From Candidatus Aenigmatarchaeota archaeon (lineage in GTDB: Archaea; Aenigmatarchaeota; Aenigmatarchaeia; QMZP01), in contig DAOVCJ010000005.1 in the NCBI GenBank assembly GCA_030670085.1, positions 1 through 44,589 on the forward strand: a stretch of DNA of 44,589 bases. The letters run 5' to 3'. Position numbers and translations under genes: made by a program. Positions 6,816 through 14,292 of this stretch are shown piece after piece. Each line of letters opens with the position of its first letter. The first letter of the stretch is position 1. Under the pieces are notes generated by a model. The model made no database searches, was not told the DNA's origin, and saw only the letters and a list, made by a program, of their open reading frames with translations.

Positions 6816-7427
6816 ATGAGTCTGCTCAAGATTTACCAGGTTCTGCTTAAATACTTCGGTCCCCAAGACTGGTGGCCCATGCAGAGGGGCTTCCATCCCA
6901 GGAAATGGGAAGTGGAGGTCGGAGCGGTTCTGACGCAGAACACGAGCTGGAAGAACGTTGAAATCGCTCTCAGGAACCTCAAAGAGGCAGGAATCGTTTC
7001 GAGGGAAAGTGTAAGAAAAATACCCGAAAAGAGGTTAGCGAATCTTATCAGGCCCTCTGGATACTACAACCAGAAGGCAAAGAAGCTCAGGAAGCTTGCA
7101 GAGTTTTCAGGAGACGTCACGAGGGAGAATCTTCTGGATATCTGGGGAATCGGGAGGGAGACAGCGGATTCCATCCTCCTTTACGCCTATGGAAAACCCT
7201 ACTTCGTTGTGGATGCCTACACAAAAAGGATATTCTCAAGGCTTGGTCTAATCAGAAGTGAGTGGAATTACGAGAAGATAAGGGAACACTTCGAGAAAAA
7301 TCTGCCAAGGGAAACCAAGCTCTACAAGGAGTACCATGCCCTTATTGTGGAGCTGGGAAAGAATTTCTGCAAAAACAAGCCGCTGTGCAGGGAGTGTCCG
7401 TTAAGTCAGCTTTGTAAAAAAGTCTAA
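6816..7427 (+). CDS. Endonuclease III-family DNA glycosylase (MagIII-like)
   Basis: A 203-residue helix-hairpin-helix DNA glycosylase. The HhH motif LLDIWGIGRETA (106-117) is followed by catalytic aspartate D133 in VVDAYTKRI. The lysine that makes endonuclease III a bifunctional lyase (GRKTA) is glutamate here (GRETA), as in 3-methyladenine glycosylases of the MagIII group, so monofunctional removal of alkylated bases is likely. A C-terminal 4Fe-4S motif is present as C185-x5-C191-x2-C194-x5-C200. The start at 6816 is preferred over 6792 because a TATA element lies at about 6780-6792. Its stop shares CTAA with the convergent HNH-repeat gene. Confidence 0.88.
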   Translation: MSLLKIYQVLLKYFGPQDWWPMQRGFHPRKWEVEVGAVLTQNTSWKNVEIALRNLKEAGIVSRESVRKIPEKRLANLIRPSGYYNQKAKKLRKLAEFSGDVTRENLLDIWGIGRETADSILLYAYGKPYFVVDAYTKRIFSRLGLIRSEWNYEKIREHFEKNLPRETKLYKEYHALIVELGKNFCKNKPLCRECPLSQLCKKV

Positions 7428-9118
7428 TCAAATTCTTCCTCCCCAAGCATAAATTCAATTTTCTTGAATGGTATGTGTCTGAGCTTCTCTGAAACATACT
7501 TCTTGTTCATGTTCAGCAATCTATAGTATATGTTCTTATAACAGAATCTCCTTAGTCCTACCTTAGGAGGTTTTTTGGGTATTGTTTCTATAAAGGCTAT
7601 AATCGCTTCATGAAAGAGATCTTCCATTTCAATACTCGGAAACCCTCTTCCTAATGCACCCCAATACACTCTCTTTGCTATATTTCTTATAAAGTCCCTG
7701 TTACGCCTAATTAATACCTTCAGAATCTCAGGGTTTCTCTCTATCATATCCTTTCTTATCTTACCGCTCTTTGAATAAACCAAGCCCGCCTGTTCTGCTG
7801 CTTCCTCTATAGTTCCGAAATATTTCTGTGCAGCATACTCAAGTTTGATATCTTTAGTGCTAACCCCTGTCACAATGCCTTCAGAAAACATCCCATTCAT
7901 GACTTCAATTACAGTCTCCCCGTTTTTCCAGTCTATCCTCGAAATCCACTCAGAACTATCGATTCCTATCTCCTCAAGAAAATCATACCAGCTATCATAT
8001 CTTCTGATGACAGCCCTATGATATTTTTTATTTTTTGGATCATTCTGAATATCAATTGCTCTAAGACTTGTTCCATCCTCATATAATTCAAGTACCTTTC
8101 TTTTTAATCCTTCTCCTGTGTATTTTCCCTTTAGTCTTATCTCATTGTAATCAAAACCAGCTTTATTAACCGCCTCTTCCCACCCGCCATCAAACTTCAC
8201 GCATGCCTGATAGAAAACAGTTCTTACAGAAATGTCATCATATTCAGTGATAGAAGTAATATCCAAAGGCACATCCATATTATGGAGCCTTTTTATTTCA
8301 CTGATTACTTCTTTCTTGCTTAATGACCTTGAGATCTTTCTAATTTCATCATAATCAAGACCAGTATATTCAATTGCTTTCTCCCATGAACCAAGATGAT
8401 TACACCCTGCTCTGTACAGATAATTGTAGTTATCCATTACATAACTTGTATTAAGTGGTTCTCCTCTTTCATGGAGTTTTAATATTTCCCCCTTTACTTT
8501 CTCTTTATCCCATTCCCTCTCTCTTATCTTGAATTTACTATAATCTATACCAGCGGTCTCTACAGCCTCTTCCCAACCACCATCGAATTTTCTATCTGAA
8601 ACATAAACCAATCTTCTCAGTTTCTTCTTTCTCTTATCTTTCAGTATAACGCTTGGGTTAAGGTCCTCCCCTTTAAGATGATAAGAAATTATACCTTTGA
8701 TTATCTCAGTTACGGTGTAGGGCTTTCTGGTTTTTCTTATTTTTTTGGGACTCAGTCCTATGCTTCTTAAAGCAGAGTCCCATGATCTGAAATACGTTAT
8801 GACAGCCTTGTATAAAGGAGTGTCATCATCCTTTACTGCAGCAGTGTTCATAGGCAAGCCGCTCTCAGACCTTTCTTTAAGATATTCTTTAGCCTTATTT
8901 TTATTCCATCTCCTTTGTATTACAATATCATCTACGTTTAATCCAGCATCATTCAAAGTGTTTTCCCAGAAGAATCGGCCCTCATAAAAATTCTTGGCTG
9001 CCTCATAAATAAATCTGTGTTCAGGATTATTCTGCAAACTATATGAATTTAATCTGACTCCTTCCTTATGTAATTTTCTGAGTGTTGTGTGAAGTTCATC
9101 CTTGTTTTTAATTACCAT
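7424..9118 (-). CDS. HNH-associated-repeat protein with sigma-70 region-2-like C-terminus
   Basis: A 564-residue protein. Residues 6-449 hold seven repeats of about 57-63 residues: a helical segment ending in LHxxGxPL, a variable stretch, then [SG]WEEAxxxxGxDYxEI. Approximate boundaries are 6-66, 71-127, 134-197, 203-259, 266-328, 333-391 and 396-449. This matches the homing-endonuclease-associated (HNH_repeat) unit, but no HNH or GIY-YIG nuclease motif is visible. Residues 472-550 resemble sigma-70 region 2: an RNIAKR helix, then MEDLFHEAIIAFIETI, then RRFCYKNIYYRLLNM. DNA binding by the repeats and contact with RNA polymerase by the C-terminus are inferences. The gene is visibly AT-richer than its neighbours, suggesting transfer. 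The TATA element is at 9148-9156. Confidence 0.82.
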   Translation of the reverse strand: MVIKNKDELHTTLRKLHKEGVRLNSYSLQNNPEHRFIYEAAKNFYEGRFFWENTLNDAGLNVDDIVIQRRWNKNKAKEYLKERSESGLPMNTAAVKDDDTPLYKAVITYFRSWDSALRSIGLSPKKIRKTRKPYTVTEIIKGIISYHLKGEDLNPSVILKDKRKKKLRRLVYVSDRKFDGGWEEAVETAGIDYSKFKIREREWDKEKVKGEILKLHERGEPLNTSYVMDNYNYLYRAGCNHLGSWEKAIEYTGLDYDEIRKISRSLSKKEVISEIKRLHNMDVPLDITSITEYDDISVRTVFYQACVKFDGGWEEAVNKAGFDYNEIRLKGKYTGEGLKRKVLELYEDGTSLRAIDIQNDPKNKKYHRAVIRRYDSWYDFLEEIGIDSSEWISRIDWKNGETVIEVMNGMFSEGIVTGVSTKDIKLEYAAQKYFGTIEEAAEQAGLVYSKSGKIRKDMIERNPEILKVLIRRNRDFIRNIAKRVYWGALGRGFPSIEMEDLFHEAIIAFIETIPKKPPKVGLRRFCYKNIYYRLLNMNKKYVSEKLRHIPFKKIEFMLGEEEFD

Positions 9119-9147
9119 ACTCTCTTAGAAAGAAATAAAATCAAAAC

Positions 9148-9190
9148 TTTATAAATTCAAAATTTCTTGGTGATTGCAAATATAAAATTT
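9148..9190. promoter_or_regulatory. Divergent TATA boxes of the sigma-like and receiver genes
   Basis: ATTTATAAA (minus strand, 9148-9156) lies 30-38 bases before the sigma-like gene. ATATAAAATTT (9180-9190) lies 18-28 bases before the receiver gene and predicts a leaderless transcript. The intergenic region is only 89 bases, so the two promoters could be controlled together. Confidence 0.5.
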
Positions 9191-9207
9191 AATCTGAAGT
9201 AATTAAC

Positions 9208-9564
9208 ATGGAAAAGAGATCCATACTGGTACTTGAAGGGGATGACACACTAAGGAAGCAAATTCTCAAGGAATTACTGGATTATGGCTATGATGCTCTG
9301 GCAACATTCCGATACAGGGGTGAAGTGGCAGAAAAGTTTGATGTTGTTTGTCTGGGTTCGGTTGAGTATGAAGAGGGTATAGCGAATCTTTGCAAGAAGA
9401 TAAAAAGCAAGGGAACCGGTTTGTTGCTAATGACAGATGATCCATATCTTGGCGGGGAACTCCTGGAGATGGAGTTGGTGGACGGCTATGCAAACAAGGA
9501 TTTAGATAATATCAAAGAAGCGCTCAAGATATATTTTGACCACGTCCACCCTATTTCTCGATGA
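9208..9564 (+). CDS. Degenerate response-regulator receiver domain
   Basis: A 118-residue single receiver-like domain. The N-terminal strand ends in LEGDD, with D12/D13 at the acidic pocket positions. T76 in LLMTDD and K97 in YANKD occupy the conserved Thr and Lys positions. The phosphoacceptor aspartate expected at the end of strand three is missing: the segment reads FDVVCLGS, with C48 at that place. It is therefore probably a phosphorylation-independent receiver acting by protein binding. It has no output domain. It is divergent from the sigma-like gene and overlaps the convergent DUF357 gene by 14 bases. Confidence 0.68.
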   Translation: MEKRSILVLEGDDTLRKQILKELLDYGYDALATFRYRGEVAEKFDVVCLGSVEYEEGIANLCKKIKSKGTGLLLMTDDPYLGGELLEMELVDGYANKDLDNIKEALKIYFDHVHPISR

Positions 9565-9823
9565 TCCCCAAACGCTGACAAGTCTCTAGGATAGCCCAGG
9601 CGTAAACCACAGCCTCGAACGCGTTTATGAAATCCCTCTTGTCCAGGAAATGCCTGCAGTCGCTTATGTACGCATTTATGTTCTCAATCACAGAATCAAT
9701 CTTTTCTTTTTCTACGTTCCCGATGATCTTTATGTTCTTGACTTCCTCCTCAATCCTATCAAGCCATTTCTTTGTTTCACTCTCAAGTTTGCTCTCAACA
9801 TCTCCGGACATTTTCCCAGGCAT
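9551..9823 (-). CDS. DUF357-family protein
   Basis: A 90-residue helical protein of the archaeal DUF357 family. Hallmarks visible are the KKWLDRIEEEV helix, then ISDCRHFLDKRDFINAFEAVVYAWAILE, matching the family core (YisDAxhFxexgDxvnAFEAvvYAWaiL). The function of the family is unknown. A longer start at 9868 adds a non-conserved segment that overlaps A/T-rich promoter-like sequence, so MPGKMSG at 9823 is chosen; a start at MSGD four codons later is also possible. The 3' end overlaps the receiver gene by 14 bases on the opposite strand. Confidence 0.85.
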   Translation of the reverse strand: MPGKMSGDVESKLESETKKWLDRIEEEVKNIKIIGNVEKEKIDSVIENINAYISDCRHFLDKRDFINAFEAVVYAWAILETCQRLGIIEK

Positions 9824-9870
9824 ATTATATATACATATTAACAGATTAAGAAGATATGTTGCTGGCAAAG

Positions 9871-9880
9871 AATTAAAAAC
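9871..9880 (+). promoter_or_regulatory. TATA box for ppsA
   Basis: AATTAAAAAC lies 21-30 bases before the ppsA ATG, predicting transcription initiation at or very near the start codon. Confidence 0.5.
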
Positions 9881-9900
9881 TTCTTTACTAATAACTTATC

Positions 9901-12216
9901 ATGACACAGACAGAGCCTACTTATGTGATAAAGCTTGAGGATGTTGAAAAAGATAACCCAAATGTAGGTTCGAAAGCGATTTCCCTTTCCGAGCTTCTTA
10001 AGTCAAATTTCTCTGTTCCGCCCGGCTTTGTCCTGACAGGACAGGCCCTTGAAAAATTCGCAAAGGCTAACAAGCTCGAGAGCAGGATTGCCAACCTTGT
10101 GAAGGATCTCAATCCAGAGGACTTCCAGTCCCTAAGGGAGGTCTCTGAAAAGATTCAGGCTATCATAACGAATTCCAATGTCCCGGACTACCTTGAGAGA
10201 GAGATAAGGGACGCCTATGAGGAGCTAAGCGTGGGGAAGGAAGCGAAGGAGCTTGGCGGCGCTGCCCTTGACCTTATAAGAGCAGGGAGGGGGGAGGCAT
10301 GGCTGGCTGTAAGGACCTCACTGATAGGGGAATTCATGGAGCAGGGAAAATCAGTCCTGAATGTGAGGGGAGGGAAAAAGCTCTCTGACGCGGTAAAGCA
10401 GTGCTGGGCTTCCCTTTTTACACCAAGGGCAATGCTTCACAGGAGGGAGAAAAGAATCGAGGGATTCCCGTCTACGGGATTGGTTATACAGAAGATGGTT
10501 GATTCTGAGAAATCCGGAACCATTTTCACATACCAGCCAGAGACCCAGGACAGATCAAAGATTGTTGTTGAAGGCATACCGGGACTTGGAGAGGCCATGC
10601 TTGAACTGGTCACCCCGGATGAATATACTCTTGACAAGGAAACAGGAGAGATCCTGGACAGGAAGATCAGGAGAAAACTATGGATGCTGAAAAGGGACCC
10701 CTTGTCCGGAGAAACCGTAAGGGAGTCTGTCTCAAGGAGGGATATGGAGCTCGATGTTTTAAACGAGAAGGAACTGATAAAGCTCTGGGAACTTGCCCTC
10801 AAGGTTGAGAGGCAGGACGGGGCAAGGGTGATTGAGTGGTGTATGGAAAGGGGAAGGATTTTCCTTCTGCACTCCCACCCAATAAAGGGGTTCCCCATGC
10901 CAGCCGAGGAGCACGCTTTGGAGGGAAAACCACTCACAGGGGGTGTTGGAATCTACCCGGGTTTTGCAAAGGGAAACGCAAAGATCGTTTTTGGACAGTC
11001 AGACCTAAGCAAAATAAATGATGGGGACATTCTGGTTACCATGATGACCTCTGATGTAATGATACCTGCCTTCAAAAAGATATCAGGTATAGTAACGGAT
11101 TCCGGAGGGAGAACCTGCCATGCTGCAAGGCTTGCAAGGGAACTCGGGATCCCGTGCATAGTTGGAGCAGAAACAGCAACAACCCTTTTAAAGGATAACC
11201 AGGTTATTGGGATTGACGGCATTAATGGCAGGGTTTATTTCAAGGAACCCGAACCCCTTGAATCCCGAATACCGGGTATGTATGAACCAGAAGCGTACGA
11301 AGAACCCCTAAGACCAGACCTGCCTACGGAAACGAAGGATTTCACAGCAACCCAGGTGAAGGTCAACCTAACCCTGCCTGACATGGCAGAGAAAGCAAGG
11401 GAATCAGATGGTGTGGGACTCCTCAGGGCAGAACACCTCCTTTCAGAATCCGGCAGGCATCCCATATACCTGGCAAAAAACAACCCAGATACGTTTTCTG
11501 AAATGCTTTACAACCCCCTTGAGAGAATAGCAAGAATACTCTATCCCAAGCCGGTTTTCTACAGAAGCCTCGATGTCAGGACAGATGAGTTCAGTGAACT
11601 TGAGGGTGGTGAGGAAGAAACGAAAGAAAGCAATCCCATGCTGGGTTGGCATGGAATAAGGAGGAGCCTTGATGAGCCTGAGATGTTCAGGATGGAAATC
11701 GGGGTTTTGAGGAGACTCCACCAGAACGGAATGAACAATGTAATGCTTGTTCTGCCTTTCATCTCAAGTGTTGAGGAGCTCAGGAGGGCGAAAAGCTTTC
11801 TGGATTTCCCCATAAAGACAGGGATAATGATAGAGACCCCTGCCGCTGCCCTGAATATAGAGAATTTCTGCAAGGAGGGAATAGACTTCGTCTCCGTAGG
11901 GAGTGATGACCTTACACAACTCGTTCTGGGAATAGACAGGGACAACCCGAGCGTTTCCAAACTCTATACAGAGCTGAACCCTGCCATGATAAACCTGATA
12001 AAGCATATCGTTCGCGTATGCAAGCAGCACAGAGTAAGGGTCTCAGTTTGCGGTGAGGTCGGGAGTGATCCAAGGTCAGTTGAAAACCTGGTGGAACTGG
12101 GTGTTGATTCCATAACATCAGACCTAGACACATTAGAGCAGATAAAGGAGACCGTTGCAAGGACAGAGAGGAGACTGCTTCTGGACAACGTGAGGAAGAA
12201 GCAGGATGCGAGCTAA
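9901..12216 (+). CDS. ppsA: Phosphoenolpyruvate synthase
   Basis: A 771-residue pyruvate, water dikinase converting pyruvate and ATP to phosphoenolpyruvate, AMP and phosphate; in archaea it can also run toward pyruvate. The N-terminal ATP-grasp domain opens with NVGSKAISLSELL and VPPGFVLT. The swivelling phosphohistidine domain carries GGRTCHAARLA with catalytic H407. The C-terminal barrel has VSVGSDDLTQL and VCGEVGSDP with catalytic C717. Length is normal. The ATP-binding segment reads AVRTSLIGE rather than the usual AVRSSATAEDL, a noticeable divergence that might alter nucleotide handling. Its stop shares CTAA with the convergent orphan gene. Confidence 0.93.
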   Translation: MTQTEPTYVIKLEDVEKDNPNVGSKAISLSELLKSNFSVPPGFVLTGQALEKFAKANKLESRIANLVKDLNPEDFQSLREVSEKIQAIITNSNVPDYLEREIRDAYEELSVGKEAKELGGAALDLIRAGRGEAWLAVRTSLIGEFMEQGKSVLNVRGGKKLSDAVKQCWASLFTPRAMLHRREKRIEGFPSTGLVIQKMVDSEKSGTIFTYQPETQDRSKIVVEGIPGLGEAMLELVTPDEYTLDKETGEILDRKIRRKLWMLKRDPLSGETVRESVSRRDMELDVLNEKELIKLWELALKVERQDGARVIEWCMERGRIFLLHSHPIKGFPMPAEEHALEGKPLTGGVGIYPGFAKGNAKIVFGQSDLSKINDGDILVTMMTSDVMIPAFKKISGIVTDSGGRTCHAARLARELGIPCIVGAETATTLLKDNQVIGIDGINGRVYFKEPEPLESRIPGMYEPEAYEEPLRPDLPTETKDFTATQVKVNLTLPDMAEKARESDGVGLLRAEHLLSESGRHPIYLAKNNPDTFSEMLYNPLERIARILYPKPVFYRSLDVRTDEFSELEGGEEETKESNPMLGWHGIRRSLDEPEMFRMEIGVLRRLHQNGMNNVMLVLPFISSVEELRRAKSFLDFPIKTGIMIETPAAALNIENFCKEGIDFVSVGSDDLTQLVLGIDRDNPSVSKLYTELNPAMINLIKHIVRVCKQHRVRVSVCGEVGSDPRSVENLVELGVDSITSDLDTLEQIKETVARTERRLLLDNVRKKQDAS

Positions 12217-12425
12217 TCTTCTATCAAATCTAGATATTGTAACTCCTCGAAAGTTAAGTACTCCGATCCCCTTTTAGTTTCATTAAAAAAACAGTAGGTA
12301 TATTTAGTATGGATTGACCTGTCTATATAACCATTCTTGTAAACGTTTCCGTTTCCCCTGTGTTTAAACTTATGTTTCAGTGCTTCGCTTACAGACCCCT
12401 CAATCAGATTCATGGCAGTTGTCAT
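12213..12425 (-). CDS. Small orphan protein
   Basis: A 70-residue soluble protein with a basic, His/Lys/Asn-rich middle and an acidic C-terminal helix (FEELQYLDLIED). No family recognised. It has a good promoter: GCTTATAAAATTT on the minus strand at about 12447-12459, 22-34 bases upstream. Its stop codon overlaps the ppsA stop in CTAA. Together these favour a real gene over a chance frame. Confidence 0.55.
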   Translation of the reverse strand: MTTAMNLIEGSVSEALKHKFKHRGNGNVYKNGYIDRSIHTKYTYCFFNETKRGSEYLTFEELQYLDLIED

Positions 12426-12487
12426 AATTTACCTTATGGACAAAAATTTTATAAGCCTTTGTCTACCATTTATGTAACTACTTGAGA

Positions 12488-12522
12488 GTGTATAAAACCG
12501 AAAAGTTTATAAATGTATACAC
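12488..12522 (+). promoter_or_regulatory. TATA box inside an inverted repeat
   Basis: GTTTATAAATG (12505-12515) lies 20-30 bases before the surface-protein ATG. Preceding CCGAAAA resembles an archaeal TFB recognition element. GTGTATA (12488-12494) and TATACAC (12516-12522) form seven-base inverted arms flanking the TATA box, so a regulator dimer could occlude it. Confidence 0.5.
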
Positions 12523-12534
12523 CATAGAAAGATT

Positions 12535-14247
12535 ATGGATTATAGAAATGGATTCCTGATTTCAGCAGTGGTTTTCTCATTCCTAGCTCTGCTTATATCC
12601 ACCCCAACATTCGCATTTACATGCGGTGTTAATGTTTACGGGCTGAATGTTGAGGGTGACGAGATAGTCGGTTACGTCCAGAACTCAGGAACCGGTCTGG
12701 AGCTGATAAGCTATGGTTTCTATGTGAATGATGAAGCAGTAAGGACAGGGAGCTTTGAACTGAGAGCGTCCCAGACAAGAAAGGTTGAACATACATACAG
12801 CTTTGGTTATGGTGAGTATAACATCGAGCTGAGGGCAGAGGCAGGGTGTAACGCGAACGACAGTGAGACAATAGTTCACAACATCCTTGAGCCCTACATG
12901 TGCCAGAATCCGTATGGGTTTGAGGGCCAGGACTACTGTGATTACACGAACACGAGATACATGGTATGCCAGGATGGAGAATGGGTCGTGGTGGATGTTA
13001 ACGAGGGCGAATATTGCTACAACTGCAATGCATGCGGTGACGGTTTGTGTAACTGTGGAGAGACAGCCAGTACATGCTGGACTGACTGCAGGAATATATG
13101 CACCCCTGAATACCTGGACACGTACAGGTGCAATGGTGACTGGAGGCAGAGGCTTTACAGGGACTCTGACTGCGAGTATGAATGGAGAGACTGGGAGTTG
13201 TGTTCGGGGGATTGTGTTGATGGTTACTGTGTTGACGGATATTATGACTGCACACCCGGATGGAAGTGTAAGGATTCCTATCACAGGGCATACCAGAACT
13301 CTGATTGCTCATGGAGTTCTATAACATACTGTTTCAACAGGTGTGAAGATGGTTATTGTAGAGGAGAATACGGAACCTGCGGTGTTTCGCTTGAGGAGTT
13401 TGATTATATAACCCAGGTTTCTGAGGGTTCCCCTGCATGGGTAAAGGTAAAGGTCAAGAACACCGGAACCCGCAAGGAAACCATAAGGGTGAAGCTTTAC
13501 ATAGACAGTTCATACTGGGCATCAGAAAAGGTGGAGCTCTACTCAGGATCCAAGATCACGAAATCCTTTAACTTCTACCTGCTTGAGGGGAGCCACAATG
13601 TCAGGGTAGAGGCAGTGGCAGAGTGCGGATCCACTGATGCGAGGACTGTTACCATAAATGTCCAGGGATCAGGTACACAGCCACCCCAGGCATGCAATTA
13701 CAACGGCGTGTGCGAGTATGGGGAATCCTACCAGACATGCCCGCATGATTGCTCGGAGCCAGAACCAGTCCCAACCTACACAACCTCTGTTGATGTTCAC
13801 CCAACCTCACTGGATATAGAGAACTTCGCAACAGGGATTGTCAGCATAGACATAACCTCTGCTAAGGGTCAGACCTTCACCATAGATGTTTCTAGCGTTT
13901 CGAAGGAATGGCTTTCTTATCCGAGTTCCCTTGAGGTGGATGTAGGGGACAAGAGGGTTTACCTGTACATAACACCTGAAGAACCCGGAACATATACACT
14001 TGAACTGTCAGTAAAGGCAGAATACGAAGGAAAGGAGTTCACAGAAACAGTGGAGTTTTACGTCTCCCCAGTCCAGGAGGTAGGATCCGGAATGACAGGA
14101 TTCTTAACCGCGGCATCAGCAAACCTAGCTGCAGTGATCATAGGCATAGTAATAGTAATTGCAATTCTGCTCTACATCGGTTTCAAGAGGATAAGGCCTG
14201 AAGAAGAGTTATCTGAGATTGAACCGGCTGAACCGAAAACTTTTTAA
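12535..14247 (+). CDS. Cysteine-rich surface protein with C-terminal anchor
   Basis: A 570-residue exported protein. Residues 1-27 form a signal peptide ending TPTFA. A first CARDB-like beta domain is followed by a cysteine-rich region with CGDGLCNCGETxxxCWTDC. A second CARDB-like domain follows (VKVKNTGTRKETIRVKLY), then another CNYNGVCEYGESYQTCPHDC unit and a further beta domain. A single membrane helix near 535-555 ends in a short charged tail. Many cysteines should form disulfides outside the cell. It probably sits in the envelope with the next gene. The first methionine follows a TATA box at leaderless spacing. Confidence 0.78.
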   Translation: MDYRNGFLISAVVFSFLALLISTPTFAFTCGVNVYGLNVEGDEIVGYVQNSGTGLELISYGFYVNDEAVRTGSFELRASQTRKVEHTYSFGYGEYNIELRAEAGCNANDSETIVHNILEPYMCQNPYGFEGQDYCDYTNTRYMVCQDGEWVVVDVNEGEYCYNCNACGDGLCNCGETASTCWTDCRNICTPEYLDTYRCNGDWRQRLYRDSDCEYEWRDWELCSGDCVDGYCVDGYYDCTPGWKCKDSYHRAYQNSDCSWSSITYCFNRCEDGYCRGEYGTCGVSLEEFDYITQVSEGSPAWVKVKVKNTGTRKETIRVKLYIDSSYWASEKVELYSGSKITKSFNFYLLEGSHNVRVEAVAECGSTDARTVTINVQGSGTQPPQACNYNGVCEYGESYQTCPHDCSEPEPVPTYTTSVDVHPTSLDIENFATGIVSIDITSAKGQTFTIDVSSVSKEWLSYPSSLEVDVGDKRVYLYITPEEPGTYTLELSVKAEYEGKEFTETVEFYVSPVQEVGSGMTGFLTAASANLAAVIIGIVIVIAILLYIGFKRIRPEEELSEIEPAEPKTF

Positions 14248-14258
14248 ACCTTTCGGTT
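14231..14258 (+). promoter_or_regulatory. Inverted repeat with BRE/TATA-like core
   Basis: AACCGAAA and TTTCGGTT form eight-base arms around a 12-base loop containing CTTTTTAAACC. The stretch overlaps the upstream stop codon and resembles the CCGAAAA-TATA core before the 12535 gene. It could be a terminator hairpin or the promoter of the next surface gene; a second TATA-like CTTAAAAGAT at 14271-14280 is nearer to the start. Confidence 0.4.
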
Positions 14259-14292
14259 TTGCGCATAGACTTAAAAGATTTAGTCACCATTA

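Noticed and set aside
7424-9118. Active homing endonuclease
   Set aside because: The repeats are of the type associated with homing endonucleases, but no HNH, GIY-YIG or LAGLIDADG catalytic motif could be found.
9901-12216. Pyruvate phosphate dikinase
   Set aside because: Domain order and the GGRTCHAA and VCGEVGSD motifs fit PEP synthase. The N-terminal organisation and length do not suggest PPDK.
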